Shown here: positions 54,168 through 62,603 of the stretch, in pieces
Layout: each line of letters begins with the position of its first letter
Position numbering within the stretch: position 1 is the first letter of the stretch
NCBI GenBank assembly: GCA_016722565.1
Contig: JADKIU010000002.1
Span: 1,178,001 to 1,242,000, forward strand
Direction of reading: 5' to 3'
DNA length: 64,000 bases
DNA from: Bacteroidota bacterium
Lineage (GTDB): Bacteria; Bacteroidota; Bacteroidia; 2-12-FULL-35-15
Position numbers and translations under genes: made by a program
Notes under the pieces: model-generated
Told to the model about the DNA's origin: nothing
Databases searched by the model: none
Seen by the model: only the letters and a program-made list of their open reading frames with translations

Positions 54168-54950
54168 TTATTTTTTATTTAAAACCTCTTCTACAAATTC
54201 AAAGCTTGATAAAATATCAGCTTTGTTCTTTCCTATTGCAATGGTATGCTCAAAATGTGCTGAAGGCATATTATCTGCAGTAGTGATGGTCCAACCATCA
54301 TTGTGTTGTCTGATTGCTTTCTTTCCCATATTAATCATAGGTTCAATCGCAATTACTAACCCTTCCTGTAACTTTAACCCTGTACCTTTTTTACCATAAT
54401 TAGGAACTTCAGGCGCCTCATGTAAGCTTTGTCCAACACCATGCCCAACAAGTTCTCTGACTACAGAAAAACCATTTATTTCAGCATTTACTTGAACTGC
54501 ATCACCGATATCCCCTATTCGCTTACCTACAACGGCTACTTCAATTGCTTTGTAAAGACTTTCCTTTGTAACCTTTAAAAGGTTCAAAATTTCAGGCTTT
54601 ACATCACCAATTGCAAAAGTATAAGCAGAATCACCAAAAAATTTATTTTTGATTACTCCACAATCAACAGAAACAATATCACCGTCTTTTAATTCATACT
54701 TACCGGGTATTCCATGGACTACTTGTGAATTAACTGAAATACACAATGAGTTCGGGAAACCGTTATAATTTAAAAAAGCAGGTATTGCTTTGTGATCATT
54801 AATAAACTCAAATGCTAATTTATCCAATGATAAGGTAGTAACACCAGGTTTAATAACTTTTGCAACTTCGGCTAAAGTTTTTCCAACAAGTAAAGAACTT
54901 TCTCGTATTAACTCTATTTCTTCTTTCGTTTTATAATACAAGCCTTTCAC
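54168..54950 (-). CDS. map: Methionine aminopeptidase, type I
   Basis: This 260-residue enzyme removes the initiator Met from nascent proteins. Metal ligands are visible: VSVDCGVIKNKFFGDSAYTF with two Asp residues, GHGVGQSLHEAPEVPNYG with His, and VIAIEPMINMG and DGWTITTADNMPSAHFEHTIAI with the two Glu residues. The start is GTG at 54950, seventeen or so bases after secY; no better ATG fits. It stands between secY and infA in normal order. Confidence 0.96.
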   Translation of the reverse strand: MKGLYYKTKEEIELIRESSLLVGKTLAEVAKVIKPGVTTLSLDKLAFEFINDHKAIPAFLNYNGFPNSLCISVNSQVVHGIPGKYELKDGDIVSVDCGVIKNKFFGDSAYTFAIGDVKPEILNLLKVTKESLYKAIEVAVVGKRIGDIGDAVQVNAEINGFSVVRELVGHGVGQSLHEAPEVPNYGKKGTGLKLQEGLVIAIEPMINMGKKAIRQHNDGWTITTADNMPSAHFEHTIAIGKNKADILSSFEFVEEVLNKK

Positions 54951-54974
54951 GCTCTGCTTTCCCCTCTTCTTATA

Positions 54975-56321
54975 TTAAGCTGTAGTCATACTCATTGAAG
55001 AGCGACCTTTTATTCTTCCATTCTTCATTAATCCATCATAATGACGCATTAACAAATGACTTTCAATTTGTTGTAATGTATCTAAAACAACACCCACCAA
55101 AATCAACAATGATGTTCCTCCAAAAAATTGAGCAAATCCAGCGTCAACATTCAATAAGTATGCAAAAGCAGGTAAAATTGCTACAAATGCTAACAAAATA
55201 GAACCAGGCAATGTAATTCTGGACATTACCGCATCAATGAATTCAGCTGTTTTTTTACCCGGTACAACCCCTGGAACAAAACCACCATTACGTTTCATAT
55301 CCTCTGCCATTTGGTTTGGATTTACAGTAATAGCGGTATAAAAATATGTAAAAACAATAATCAATAGCGCAAATACTAAATTATACCAAAAACCATTGTG
55401 GTTTGACAATGCGCCTAATACACCTGTTAATGATTCAGATTGAGTATAAGAAATAACTGTAATCGGAATAAACATAATTGCTTGAGCAAAAATGATTGGC
55501 ATTACACCAGCTGCATTCACTTTCAAAGGAATGTATTGGCGAGTGCCACCGTATTGTTTGCTACCAACAATTTTCTTCGCGTATTGCACAGGAATTTTGC
55601 GGGTACCTTGAACCAACATAATTGATCCAACAATGATTAATAATAAAAGAACGATTTCGATTAATAACATAATTAATCCACCGCCTCCACCTTCGCCACC
55701 TAAGCGGTTAGCAAATTCTTGTAAGAAAGACTCAGGCAAACGAGCAATGATACCAATCATAATGATTAACGAAATTCCATTACCAATACCTTTATCGGTA
55801 ATTTTTTCACCCAACCACATTACAAACATAGTACCTGTAACCAAAATCAAAATAGATTGTGCCATCCAACCAAAACCTGCATCAGCAACAACACCTGCTT
55901 TATTTGTAATTTGGGTAGCAATGTAACCAGGGGCTTGCATCAATGTAATACCTACAGTTAAAAAACGAGTAATTTGATTTATTTTTTTACGGCCGCTTTC
56001 ACCTGACATTTGAAGCTTACGGAAATAAGGTAAAGCCATACCTAACAACTGCACTACAATGGATGCAGAGATATAAGGCATGATTCCTAAACCAAAAACA
56101 GAAGCACGAGAGAAGGCACCATTTGCAAAAATATTAATCAAGCCGATTATTCCTTCGTTAGATGTCTTACTTGCATCAGAAAGTGCTTTCGCGTCTACTC
56201 CAGGAAGAACGACATATGAACCCAAACGGTAAACCAAAATAAGTCCGAGCGTCATAAGAATACGACTTCTCAGCTCTTCGATTTTCCAAATGTTTTTTAA
56301 TGTATTTATAAAGTTTTTCAT
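54975..56321 (-). CDS. secY: Protein translocase subunit SecY
   Basis: This 448-residue protein has ten membrane helices and forms the SecYEG pore. Motifs include YRLGSYVVLPGVD, the plug region GLINIFANGAFSRASVFGLGIMPYISASIV and GGTSLLILVGVVLDTLQQIESHLLMRHYDG near the end, cited in parts. A Gly-rich loop (RLGGEGGGGGLIM) between helices about residue 210 is slightly longer than usual. It lies between rplO and map. Confidence 0.98.
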   Translation of the reverse strand: MKNFINTLKNIWKIEELRSRILMTLGLILVYRLGSYVVLPGVDAKALSDASKTSNEGIIGLINIFANGAFSRASVFGLGIMPYISASIVVQLLGMALPYFRKLQMSGESGRKKINQITRFLTVGITLMQAPGYIATQITNKAGVVADAGFGWMAQSILILVTGTMFVMWLGEKITDKGIGNGISLIIMIGIIARLPESFLQEFANRLGGEGGGGGLIMLLIEIVLLLLIIVGSIMLVQGTRKIPVQYAKKIVGSKQYGGTRQYIPLKVNAAGVMPIIFAQAIMFIPITVISYTQSESLTGVLGALSNHNGFWYNLVFALLIIVFTYFYTAITVNPNQMAEDMKRNGGFVPGVVPGKKTAEFIDAVMSRITLPGSILLAFVAILPAFAYLLNVDAGFAQFFGGTSLLILVGVVLDTLQQIESHLLMRHYDGLMKNGRIKGRSSMSMTTA

Positions 56322-56343
56322 AAAACAGTATTACTGTGTTTAA

Positions 56344-56802
56344 TTAAGCTTTTTCAACTGAAACAGCTGATCCGCCTTTTGCTTCAATTGCAGATTTTGC
56401 AGATGCAGAAAATGCATGCACAGAAACATCTACTTTAGATTTTAGTTCACCACGACCAAGCACTTTCACTTTGTCGTTTTTGTGAGCCAATCCTTTTGAT
56501 ATCAAAAATGCTAAATCGATTGTAGCAACTTTGTTGTTATCTACTAAGCCTTGAATAACATCTAAGTTAATTCCACGATATTCAACACGGTTAATATTTT
56601 TAAATCCGAATTTCGGAACACGTCTTTGTAATGGCATTTGACCACCTTCAAAACCTCTTTTCGCAGAGTATCCGGAACGTGACTGAGCACCTTTGTGACC
56701 TTTTGTTGATGTTACGCCTTTTCCTGATCCTTGACCTCTACCTAAACGCTTTTTAGCATTTTTTACAGAACCTTCTGCTGGTGTTAATTTACTTAAGTTC
56801 AT
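56344..56802 (-). CDS. rplO: 50S ribosomal protein L15 (uL15)
   Basis: This 152-residue protein begins MNLSKLTPAEGSVKNAKKRLGRG and has the glycine-rich RGQGSGKGVTSTKGHKGAQSRSG and MPLQRRVPKFGF segments of L15. It ends in a short Ala- and Ser-rich domain with KGGSAVSVEKA. It stands between rpmD and secY, 22 bases upstream of secY. Confidence 0.98.
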   Translation of the reverse strand: MNLSKLTPAEGSVKNAKKRLGRGQGSGKGVTSTKGHKGAQSRSGYSAKRGFEGGQMPLQRRVPKFGFKNINRVEYRGINLDVIQGLVDNNKVATIDLAFLISKGLAHKNDKVKVLGRGELKSKVDVSVHAFSASAKSAIEAKGGSAVSVEKA

Positions 56803-56865
56803 CTTTTTAATTTTATAATTTTTGATTTTTAGATTCTAACAAATCTAAATTTCTACAATTTATTT

Positions 56866-57042
56866 TTACTTAATTACGGTTATCAAATGAGCTACTTTGT
56901 TTACCATTCCCATTACTTGAGGAGTTGCTTCCTTCTCAATTGTTTGGTGCATTTTGATAAAGCCTAAAGCGCGCAAAGTACGTTTTTGACGAACTGTTTG
57001 TCCGATTCCGCTTTTTACTTGTTTAATTTTAATTGTTGCCAT
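56866..57042 (-). CDS. rpmD: 50S ribosomal protein L30 (uL30)
   Basis: This 58-residue protein is read from ATG at 57042 to TAA at 56866: it begins MATIKIKQVKSGIGQTVRQK, continues RTLRALGFIKMHQTIEKEAT and ends VMGMVNKVAHLITVIK. It is the usual bacterial short L30 and lies between rpsE and rplO. The spacer to rpsE holds the second copy of the degenerate repeat. Confidence 0.97.
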   Translation of the reverse strand: MATIKIKQVKSGIGQTVRQKRTLRALGFIKMHQTIEKEATPQVMGMVNKVAHLITVIK

Positions 57043-57050
57043 TTTTATTT

Positions 57051-57123
57051 TAGTTTAAAGTTTGAAAGTTTAAGGTTTAAAGTTTTTCAACTTTTCAACT
57101 TTGAACTTTTAACTTATTTTTAT
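57051..57123. repeat. Degenerate AAGTTTGAAAGTTT-type repeat, copy 2
   Basis: TAGTTTAAAGTTTGAAAGTT, TAAGGTTTAAAG and later CAACTTTTCAACTTTGAAC are almost identical to the copy at 53661. Both stand immediately after the start of the downstream-read gene (rpmD or rpsM start) in the same orientation, and both end in TTATTTTTATCC. Confidence 0.65.
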
Positions 57124-57638
57124 CCGTTAAATACTTTTTCCATTGAGATACCACGTGTTTGCGCTACAGTTGCAGCATCACGCATTTTCATCAACGCATC
57201 CATTGTTGCTTTCACAACGTTATGAGGGTTTGAAGAACCTTTAGATTTTGCCAATACGTCTGTAACACCAACGCTTTCTAAAACTGCACGCATCGCACCA
57301 CCTGCAATAACACCGGTACCATGAGCTGCTGGTTTTAAGAAAACCAAAGATCCACTGAATTTGCCCAATTGTTCGTGAGGAACAGTTCCTTTAACAATAG
57401 CAACTTTAATCAGATTCTTTTTAGCATCATCAATTCCTTTAGTAATAGCATCCGTAACCTCTTTTGCTTTTCCTAAACCATAACCAACAATCCCTTTTTC
57501 GTTTCCAACTACAACGATAGCTGAAAAGGTGAAGTTTCTACCTCCTTTAGTAACTTTCGTTACACGTTGGATACGAACAAGTTTATCTTTTAGTTCGATA
57601 TCACTTGATTTTACTCGTTTAAGGTTTGCGTTTGACAT
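57120..57638 (-). CDS. rpsE: 30S ribosomal protein S5 (uS5)
   Basis: This 172-residue protein has the double-stranded RNA-binding region with KLVRIQRVTKVTKGGRNFTFSAIVVVGN and the S5 C-terminal domain with GTGVIAGGAMRAVLESVGVTDVLAKSKGSSNPHNVVKATMDAL, cited in parts. It contributes to decoding accuracy. It lies between rplR and rpmD. Confidence 0.98.
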   Translation of the reverse strand: MSNANLKRVKSSDIELKDKLVRIQRVTKVTKGGRNFTFSAIVVVGNEKGIVGYGLGKAKEVTDAITKGIDDAKKNLIKVAIVKGTVPHEQLGKFSGSLVFLKPAAHGTGVIAGGAMRAVLESVGVTDVLAKSKGSSNPHNVVKATMDALMKMRDAATVAQTRGISMEKVFNG

Positions 57639-57660
57639 TATCTGTTATTTTTAGATTCAG

Positions 57661-57674
57661 TCCCGATAACGGGA
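57661..57674. repeat. Short palindrome in the rpsE-rplR spacer
   Basis: TCCCG ATAA CGGGA. A 5-base-pair stem with a four-base loop, between the rplR stop and rpsE start. Confidence 0.5.
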
Positions 57675-57688
57675 TTTAATTTTTTACA

Positions 57689-58045
57689 TTAGAATTTTAA
57701 ACCAGCTTCACGAGCACCTTCTGCTAATGATTTCACACGTCCATGATACAAATAACCATTTCTATCAAAACGAACAGATGAAATTCCTGCTTTAATTGCT
57801 TTTTCAGCGATTGCTTTACCAACCAATTTCGCTTGGTCAATTTTATTTCCTTTTGCATCAGCGATTCCTTTGTCAGTTGAAGATGCTGCTACCAATGTTT
57901 TTTCAGCAACATCATCAATCAATTGAACGTAGATACCTTTGTTACTTCTGAAAACAGACAAGCGTGGGCTTTGAGCGTCTCCGTTAACTACTTTACGGAT
58001 ACGTTGTTTAATTCTGTTTCTTCTGAAATCTTTTGTATTAGCCAT
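57689..58045 (-). CDS. rplR: 50S ribosomal protein L18 (uL18)
   Basis: This 118-residue protein begins MANTKDFRRNRIKQRIRKVVNGD and ends GRVKSLAEGAREAGLKF, with SPRLSVFRSNKGIYVQLIDDVAEKTL in between. It binds 5S rRNA on the central protuberance. It is between rplF and rpsE. Confidence 0.98.
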   Translation of the reverse strand: MANTKDFRRNRIKQRIRKVVNGDAQSPRLSVFRSNKGIYVQLIDDVAEKTLVAASSTDKGIADAKGNKIDQAKLVGKAIAEKAIKAGISSVRFDRNGYLYHGRVKSLAEGAREAGLKF

Positions 58046-58063
58046 TTTATTTACCTTATTTCT

Positions 58064-58081
58064 GCCCCATTTTTGCGGGGC
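58064..58081. repeat. Short palindrome in the rplR-rplF spacer
   Basis: GCCCC and GGGGC around an eight-base ATTTTTGC loop. It lies upstream of the rplR start and after the rplF stop. Confidence 0.5.
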
Positions 58082-58098
58082 AATTAAATTCTTATTTA

Positions 58099-58653
58099 TT
58101 ATTTACCTGCAGATTTACCGGCTTTTCTTCTTAAGATCTCACCTGTAAATTTAATACCTTTACCTTTGTAAGGCTCAGGTTTACGCAATGAACGGATTTT
58201 AGCAGCAACAGCTCCTAACAATTGCTTATCTGCTGATTCCAAAATAATTTTTGGATTCGAACCCTTTTCAGTTGCCGTAGTAACTTTAACTTCTGCCGGT
58301 AACTCGAAAGCAACGTTATGAGAGAAACCCAAGGTTAATTCTAACATTTGTCCTTTATTAGCTGCACGATAACCAACACCAACAAGTTCTTGTTCTGTTT
58401 TATATCCTTCACTAACACCTTTTATCATTGAAGCCAATAATGCGCGGTACAAACCGTGCATTGCTTTGTGACGTTTTTGCTCAGTAGCACGAATTACAGT
58501 TAAAACACCATCTGTGTTTGAAACAGTAATTGCTGAATCCATAGCTTGCGTTAAAGTTCCCTTTGGCCCTTTAACAGTTGCAACATTCTTATCAGAAACA
58601 TTGAACTCAACTCCTTTCGGAAGTGTGATTGGTAATTTACCTATTCTTGACAT
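58099..58653 (-). CDS. rplF: 50S ribosomal protein L6 (uL6)
   Basis: This 184-residue protein begins MSRIGKLPITLPKGVEF and has two L6 domains, with LVGVGYRAANKGQMLELTLGFSHNV and the C-terminal signature RSLRKPEPYKGKGIKFTGE. The start has a clear GGAGGAAAGAAAAATG ribosome site, stronger than most in this phylum. It lies between rpsH and rplR. Confidence 0.98.
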   Translation of the reverse strand: MSRIGKLPITLPKGVEFNVSDKNVATVKGPKGTLTQAMDSAITVSNTDGVLTVIRATEQKRHKAMHGLYRALLASMIKGVSEGYKTEQELVGVGYRAANKGQMLELTLGFSHNVAFELPAEVKVTTATEKGSNPKIILESADKQLLGAVAAKIRSLRKPEPYKGKGIKFTGEILRRKAGKSAGK

Positions 58654-58672
58654 TTTTCTTTCCTCCTAAATA

Positions 58673-59068
58673 TTAATAAACATAGCACAATACTTCGCCA
58701 CCTACTTTTTGTGTTTTCGCTTCTTTATCAGTCATTACACCTTTAGAAGTAGAAATAATAGCGATACCTAACCCGTTTAAAACGCGAGGTAATTCTGTTG
58801 AACCGGCATATTTTCTTAAACCCGGGGAACTCACTCTTTCAAGATTTTTGATAGCCGACTGTTTGTTAACAGGGTGGTATTTCAAAGCAATTTTAATAGT
58901 GCCTTGAGCGGTTGTATCTTCAAATTTGTAGCTAAGGATGTAGCCTTTTTCAAAAAGGATCTTTGTGATCTCTTTTTTTAGGTTAGAAGAAGGAATCTCT
59001 ACGATTCTGTGGTTTGCTTTGATAGCATTTCTCACTCTTGTGAGGTAATCTGCAATTGTATCTGTCAT
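58673..59068 (-). CDS. rpsH: 30S ribosomal protein S8 (uS8)
   Basis: This 131-residue protein begins MTDTIADYLTRVRNAIKANHRIVEI and ends AKTQKVGGEVLCYVY, with RVLNGLGIAIISTSKGVMTDKEA, which is the S8 C-terminal motif. It is a primary binder of the central domain of 16S rRNA. It lies between rpsN and rplF. Confidence 0.98.
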   Translation of the reverse strand: MTDTIADYLTRVRNAIKANHRIVEIPSSNLKKEITKILFEKGYILSYKFEDTTAQGTIKIALKYHPVNKQSAIKNLERVSSPGLRKYAGSTELPRVLNGLGIAIISTSKGVMTDKEAKTQKVGGEVLCYVY

Positions 59069-59086
59069 TTTATTTGGTTTTATATG

Positions 59087-59106
59087 TTATCCCGCGAACA
59101 GGATAA
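59087..59106. repeat. Short palindrome in the rpsH-rpsN spacer
   Basis: TTATCC and GGATAA flank an eight-base loop. It lies between the rpsN stop and the rpsH start. Confidence 0.4.
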
Positions 59107-59143
59107 TTATACATGAATACTCTTTTTTAGTAATCGAGCTGAA

Positions 59144-59413
59144 TTACCAGCTTGATTTGGTCAATCCAGGAATCAAACCGTCAAGCACCATTTCACGGAA
59201 CTGATTACGTGAAATACCGAATTGACGCATATACCCTCTCGGACGACCAGTTAATTTACAACGGTTACGTTGACGAGTTGGTGATGAAGCTCTTGGTAAT
59301 TTTTGTAATCCAACTGAATCACCTGCAGCTTTTAAAGCAGCTCTTCTTTCAGCGTATAGATCAGCAAGTCTCTTACGTTTAACTTCTCTTGCTTTCATTG
59401 ATTCTTTTGCCAT
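59144..59413 (-). CDS. rpsN: 30S ribosomal protein S14 (uS14), zinc-free form
   Basis: This 89-residue protein begins MAKESMKAREVKRKRLADLY and ends in the S14 signature RNRCKLTGRPRGYMRQFGISRNQFREM. The CxxC-x13-CxxC zinc motif of the short form is missing, so it is the zinc-free longer class. It lies between rplE and rpsH. Confidence 0.98.
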   Translation of the reverse strand: MAKESMKAREVKRKRLADLYAERRAALKAAGDSVGLQKLPRASSPTRQRNRCKLTGRPRGYMRQFGISRNQFREMVLDGLIPGLTKSSW

Positions 59414-59440
59414 TCTTTTTCTTTATTTAGGATTTGTGAT

Positions 59441-59464
59441 TTAGTCCCGTACGTACGGGACTAA
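59441..59464. repeat. Perfect 24-base palindrome in the rpsN-rplE spacer
   Basis: The two halves, TTAGTCCCGTAC and GTACGGGACTAA, are perfect reverse complements with no loop. It lies between the rplE stop and the rpsN start. This is the longest perfect palindrome in the cluster spacers. Confidence 0.75.
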
Positions 59465-59473
59465 TTCCTTAAT

Positions 59474-60031
59474 TTATTTCTTTTGATTTTTAAAAGGTAA
59501 TCCGAATTCACTTAACAATGCTAATGCTTCTCCATCAGAAGTTGCAGAAGTTACAAAGGTAATATCCATACCCATGATTTTGCTAACTTTATCAATATCA
59601 ATTTCCGGAAAAATGATTTGTTCAGTAACTCCTAATGTATAGTTACCACTTCCATCAAACCCTTTATCGTTGATTCCTCTGAAGTCACGGATACGTGGAA
59701 GAGCAACAGAAATTAATCTGTCTAAAAACTCATACATTGTATCGCCACGAAGCGTTACTCTCACTCCAATAGGAACACCTTTACGAAGTTTAAAGTTAGA
59801 GATATCTTTCTTAGAAATGGTAGACACAGCTTTTTGTCCGCTGATCGTTGTCATTTCCTTAATAGCACCTTCAATCAACTTTTTATCAGAAACAGCGTCT
59901 CCAACACCTTGATTAAGGCATATTTTTTGAAGTTTAGGCACTTGCATAGAACTGCTGTAACCGTACTTTTTTTGTAAAGCTGGAACTACGTCCGCTTTAT
60001 ATTTGTCTTTTAAACGTGGTGAATAAGCCAT
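59474..60031 (-). CDS. rplE: 50S ribosomal protein L5 (uL5)
   Basis: This 185-residue protein begins MAYSPRLKDKYKADVVPALQKK and has VPKLQKICLNQGVGDA, GVRVTLRGDTMYEFLDRLI and EIDIDKVSKIMGMDITFVT, standard for L5. It binds 5S rRNA. The ATG overlaps the rplX stop by one base (TAATG), and a GGGGAGG site lies upstream inside rplX. Confidence 0.98.
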   Translation of the reverse strand: MAYSPRLKDKYKADVVPALQKKYGYSSSMQVPKLQKICLNQGVGDAVSDKKLIEGAIKEMTTISGQKAVSTISKKDISNFKLRKGVPIGVRVTLRGDTMYEFLDRLISVALPRIRDFRGINDKGFDGSGNYTLGVTEQIIFPEIDIDKVSKIMGMDITFVTSATSDGEALALLSEFGLPFKNQKK

Positions 60032-60357
60032 TATTTAATTACCTCCCCTGTCTTTTTTGAGTAACGTACTAATTTTTTCGATTTTTCATCTAATTTGCGA
60101 CCAACGCGGGTCACTTTACCTGTTCCTGGTTCAACTAGCATTAAGTTTGAAACATGAACTGACGCTTCTTTTTTAATAATTCCGCCTTGAGGATTTTTTG
60201 CATCCGGTTTAGTATGTTTCGATACTAAATTAACTCCTTCAACAACGGCACGGTTTTTAACTTTATCGATTGATAAAACTTTACCTTCCTGACCTTTTGA
60301 GTCTCCTGCAAGAACTTTTACTAAGTCGTCTTTTTTGATATGTAATTTAACTTTCAT
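60031..60357 (-). CDS. rplX: 50S ribosomal protein L24 (uL24)
   Basis: This 108-residue protein begins MKVKLHIKKDDLVKVLAGDSKGQEGKVL, cited in parts, with the KOW motif, and VVEGVNLVSKHTKPDAKNPQGGIIKKEA. It initiates 50S assembly. Its stop overlaps the rplE start by one base. It lies between rplN and rplE. Confidence 0.98.
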   Translation of the reverse strand: MKVKLHIKKDDLVKVLAGDSKGQEGKVLSIDKVKNRAVVEGVNLVSKHTKPDAKNPQGGIIKKEASVHVSNLMLVEPGTGKVTRVGRKLDEKSKKLVRYSKKTGEVIK

Positions 60358-60373
60358 TGTTTTTTATTTTGTT

Positions 60374-60391
60374 CCAAGGCTCAGACCTTGG
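60374..60391. repeat. Short palindrome in the rplX-rplN spacer
   Basis: CCAAGG and CCTTGG flank a CTCAGA loop, between the rplN stop and the rplX start. Confidence 0.45.
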
Positions 60392-60397
60392 CTATAA

Positions 60398-60766
60398 TTA
60401 TAATACTTCCGGTGCTAAAGAGATGATTTTCATAAAATTTTTATCTCTCAGTTCACGAGCTACTGGTCCGAAAATACGGGTTCCTCTTAACTCGTCTGTA
60501 GCGTTTAACAATACAACAGCGTTGTCATCAAAACGAATATAAGAACCATCCGGACGGCTGATTTCTTTTCTTGTTCTAACTACTACCGCTTTTGAAACAG
60601 CTCCTTTTTTAATGTTTCCAGAAGGTAAAGCGTGTTTTACAGTTACTACCACTTTATCTCCAATTGAAGCATATCTTTTTTTCGTACCGCCTAGTACACG
60701 GATAACCAGTACTTCTTTCGCACCGCTGTTATCAGCTACTAATAATCTTGATTCCTGTTGTACCAT
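60398..60766 (-). CDS. rplN: 50S ribosomal protein L14 (uL14)
   Basis: This 122-residue protein begins MVQQESRLLVADNSGAKEVLVIRVLGG, cited in parts, and ends FMKIISLAPEVL, with FDDNAVVLLNATDELRGTRIFGPVARELR typical of L14. It bridges the two subunits. It is between rpsQ and rplX. Confidence 0.98.
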   Translation of the reverse strand: MVQQESRLLVADNSGAKEVLVIRVLGGTKKRYASIGDKVVVTVKHALPSGNIKKGAVSKAVVVRTRKEISRPDGSYIRFDDNAVVLLNATDELRGTRIFGPVARELRDKNFMKIISLAPEVL

Positions 60767-60835
60767 TTTTTTATTTATCTAGTTTGGGTTGATAAACTAA
60801 TTTTTAGTCAGCGCACCCCAAAGGTTTTTGTTTAA

Positions 60836-61090
60836 CTATTTCGCTCTTTCGATTACTTCAACCAGTCTCCAGCATTTGTTTTTGCTGATTGGACGTGTTT
60901 CAATAATTTTTACGGTATCACCGATATTGCAAGTGTTTGCATCATCGTGCGCAACAAACTTAGTCGTTTTGTTTACGAACTTACCATATTTCGGGTGTTT
61001 TACTTTACGTTCAACCGCTACAACAATGGATTTTTCCATTTTGTTACTGGTAACTGTACCAATTTTTTCTTTTCTTAAATTTCTTTCCAT
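60836..61090 (-). CDS. rpsQ: 30S ribosomal protein S17 (uS17)
   Basis: This 84-residue OB-fold protein begins MERNLRKEKIGTVTSNKMEKSIVV and has VKHPKYGKFVNKTTKFVAHD and GDTVKIIETRPISKNKCWRLVEV. It binds 16S rRNA early in assembly. It lies between rpmC and rplN. Confidence 0.98.
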   Translation of the reverse strand: MERNLRKEKIGTVTSNKMEKSIVVAVERKVKHPKYGKFVNKTTKFVAHDDANTCNIGDTVKIIETRPISKNKCWRLVEVIERAK

Positions 61091-61099
61091 TGTTTGAAA

Positions 61100-61303
61100 T
61101 TATTTTTTAGCCTCAGCAATTTGTCTTGAGCGAAGTTCTGTTTGTAATCTAGCTACTGTTTTTCTGTTAGCAGTGATGCTAGCAGGATTTTCAATAGGAG
61201 ATACTGAATGATTCAACTTTAATTTAGACAAAGAAACTTTTTGTTCTTTGATTCTGTCGTTAAGATCAGTAGTTGAAAGTTGTTTGATATCTTCTTGTTT
61301 CAT
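61100..61303 (-). CDS. rpmC: 50S ribosomal protein L29 (uL29)
   Basis: This 67-residue helical protein begins MKQEDIKQLSTTDLNDRIKE and has LKLNHSVSPIENPASITANRKTVARLQTELRSR, cited in parts. It lies at the exit tunnel. It stands between rplP and rpsQ, nine bases before rpsQ. Confidence 0.97.
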   Translation of the reverse strand: MKQEDIKQLSTTDLNDRIKEQKVSLSKLKLNHSVSPIENPASITANRKTVARLQTELRSRQIAEAKK

Positions 61304-61326
61304 TTTTGTTGATGTTCTTTAATATA

Positions 61327-61755
61327 TTAGTTTGCTTCTGCAGCGTAATCTCTTCTAACAATAAACTTTGTTGTTACAGGTAATTTTTGTGCAGCTAAAC
61401 GCAATGCTTCTTTTGCAACTTCCATAGGAACGCCTTCTGCTTCAAACATGATACGCCCCGGTTTCACTACTGCAACCCAATATTCAGGAGCACCTTTACC
61501 TTTACCCATACGAACCTCTGCAGGCTTAGAAGTAATTGGTTTATCAGGGAATACACGAATCCAGATTTGACCTTCACGTTTCATAAAACGAGTAACTGCA
61601 ACCCTTGCAGCTTCTAACTGACGAGCTGTAACCCAGCATCCTTCAGTTGCCTTTAATCCAAATGAACCGAATGAAAGTTGATCGCCACGCTTCGCGTTGC
61701 CTTTCATCTTCATTTTGTGCATCTTTCTAAATTTGGTTCTTTTCGGCTGTAACAT
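61327..61755 (-). CDS. rplP: 50S ribosomal protein L16 (uL16)
   Basis: This 142-residue protein begins MLQPKRTKFRKMHKMKMKGNA and has GCWVTARQLEAARVAVTRFMKREGQIWIRVFPDKPITSKPAEVRMGKGKG, cited in parts. It helps place tRNA in the A and P sites. It is between rpsC and rpmC. Confidence 0.98.
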   Translation of the reverse strand: MLQPKRTKFRKMHKMKMKGNAKRGDQLSFGSFGLKATEGCWVTARQLEAARVAVTRFMKREGQIWIRVFPDKPITSKPAEVRMGKGKGAPEYWVAVVKPGRIMFEAEGVPMEVAKEALRLAAQKLPVTTKFIVRRDYAAEAN

Positions 61756-61778
61756 TATTTCTTATTTTTTGATTTTTT

Positions 61779-61796
61779 TCCCGATAACTTAGGGAT
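61779..61796. repeat. Short TCCC/GGGA palindrome in the rplP-rpsC spacer
   Basis: TCCC and GGGA flank the nine-base loop GATAACTTA. It lies between the rpsC stop and the rplP start. Confidence 0.35.
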
Positions 61797-61820
61797 AAAA
61801 TTATTTATTTTTAGTTTTAA

Positions 61821-62594
61821 TTACTTTCTCTCTCTTCTGTCGTTTCCACCTTTTCTAGGTCCGCCAGTTCCACGTTTTTCAAACTTTGGATTTCCAGTTT
61901 TTGGAGCTCCACCTTTACCATCTTTAGCACCGGCAGCAGCGTTTCCTACATTTGGAGAAAGGTCACGTTTTCCATAAACTTCTCCTTTGCAGATCCAAAC
62001 TTTAACTCCGATACGACCATAGGTTGTATGTGCTTCACCCAATGCATAATCGATATCTGCACGCAATGTATGTAATGGTGTACGTCCTTCTTTATACCCT
62101 TCAACACGTGCCATCTCAGCTCCAGCCAAACGACCAGAACATTTTACTTTAATTCCTTCTGCACCCATTCTCATTGTAGAAGCAACTGCCATTTTCACAG
62201 CTCTACGGAAAGAGATACGGCCTTCAATTTGACGAGCAATACTATCAGCAACTAAACGAGCATCTAATTCAGGACGTTTAATTTCAAAAATATTGATTTG
62301 AATATCTTTTTTAGTAATCTTTTTTAATTCTTCTTTGATTTTATCAACTTCAGCTCCACCTTTACCGATAATAATTCCAGGACGAGATGTGTTAATAGTA
62401 ACAGTAATAATTTTCACTGTTCGCTCGATCACAATTTTTGAAATACTCGCTTTTGCCAAACGTGCTTTCAAATATGTTCTAATTTTGTGATCTTCTACTA
62501 ATTTGTCGGCAAAGTTTTTACCACCATACCAGTTAGAATCCCATCCTTTAATGATGCCTAAACGTAAGCCTACCGGATTTGCTTTTTGTCCCAT
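61821..62594 (-). CDS. rpsC: 30S ribosomal protein S3 (uS3)
   Basis: This 257-residue protein begins MGQKANPVGLRLGIIKGWDS and has the KH domain GIIIGKGGAEVDKIKEELKK and the C-terminal domain GRIGVKVWICKGEVYGKRDL. The last 40 residues (GGAPKTGNPKFEKRGTGG onward) are a basic, Gly-rich tail common in this phylum. It is at the mRNA entry channel. It lies between rplV and rplP. Confidence 0.98.
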   Translation of the reverse strand: MGQKANPVGLRLGIIKGWDSNWYGGKNFADKLVEDHKIRTYLKARLAKASISKIVIERTVKIITVTINTSRPGIIIGKGGAEVDKIKEELKKITKKDIQINIFEIKRPELDARLVADSIARQIEGRISFRRAVKMAVASTMRMGAEGIKVKCSGRLAGAEMARVEGYKEGRTPLHTLRADIDYALGEAHTTYGRIGVKVWICKGEVYGKRDLSPNVGNAAAGAKDGKGGAPKTGNPKFEKRGTGGPRKGGNDRRERK

Positions 62595-62603
62595 TGAAAA
62601 TTA

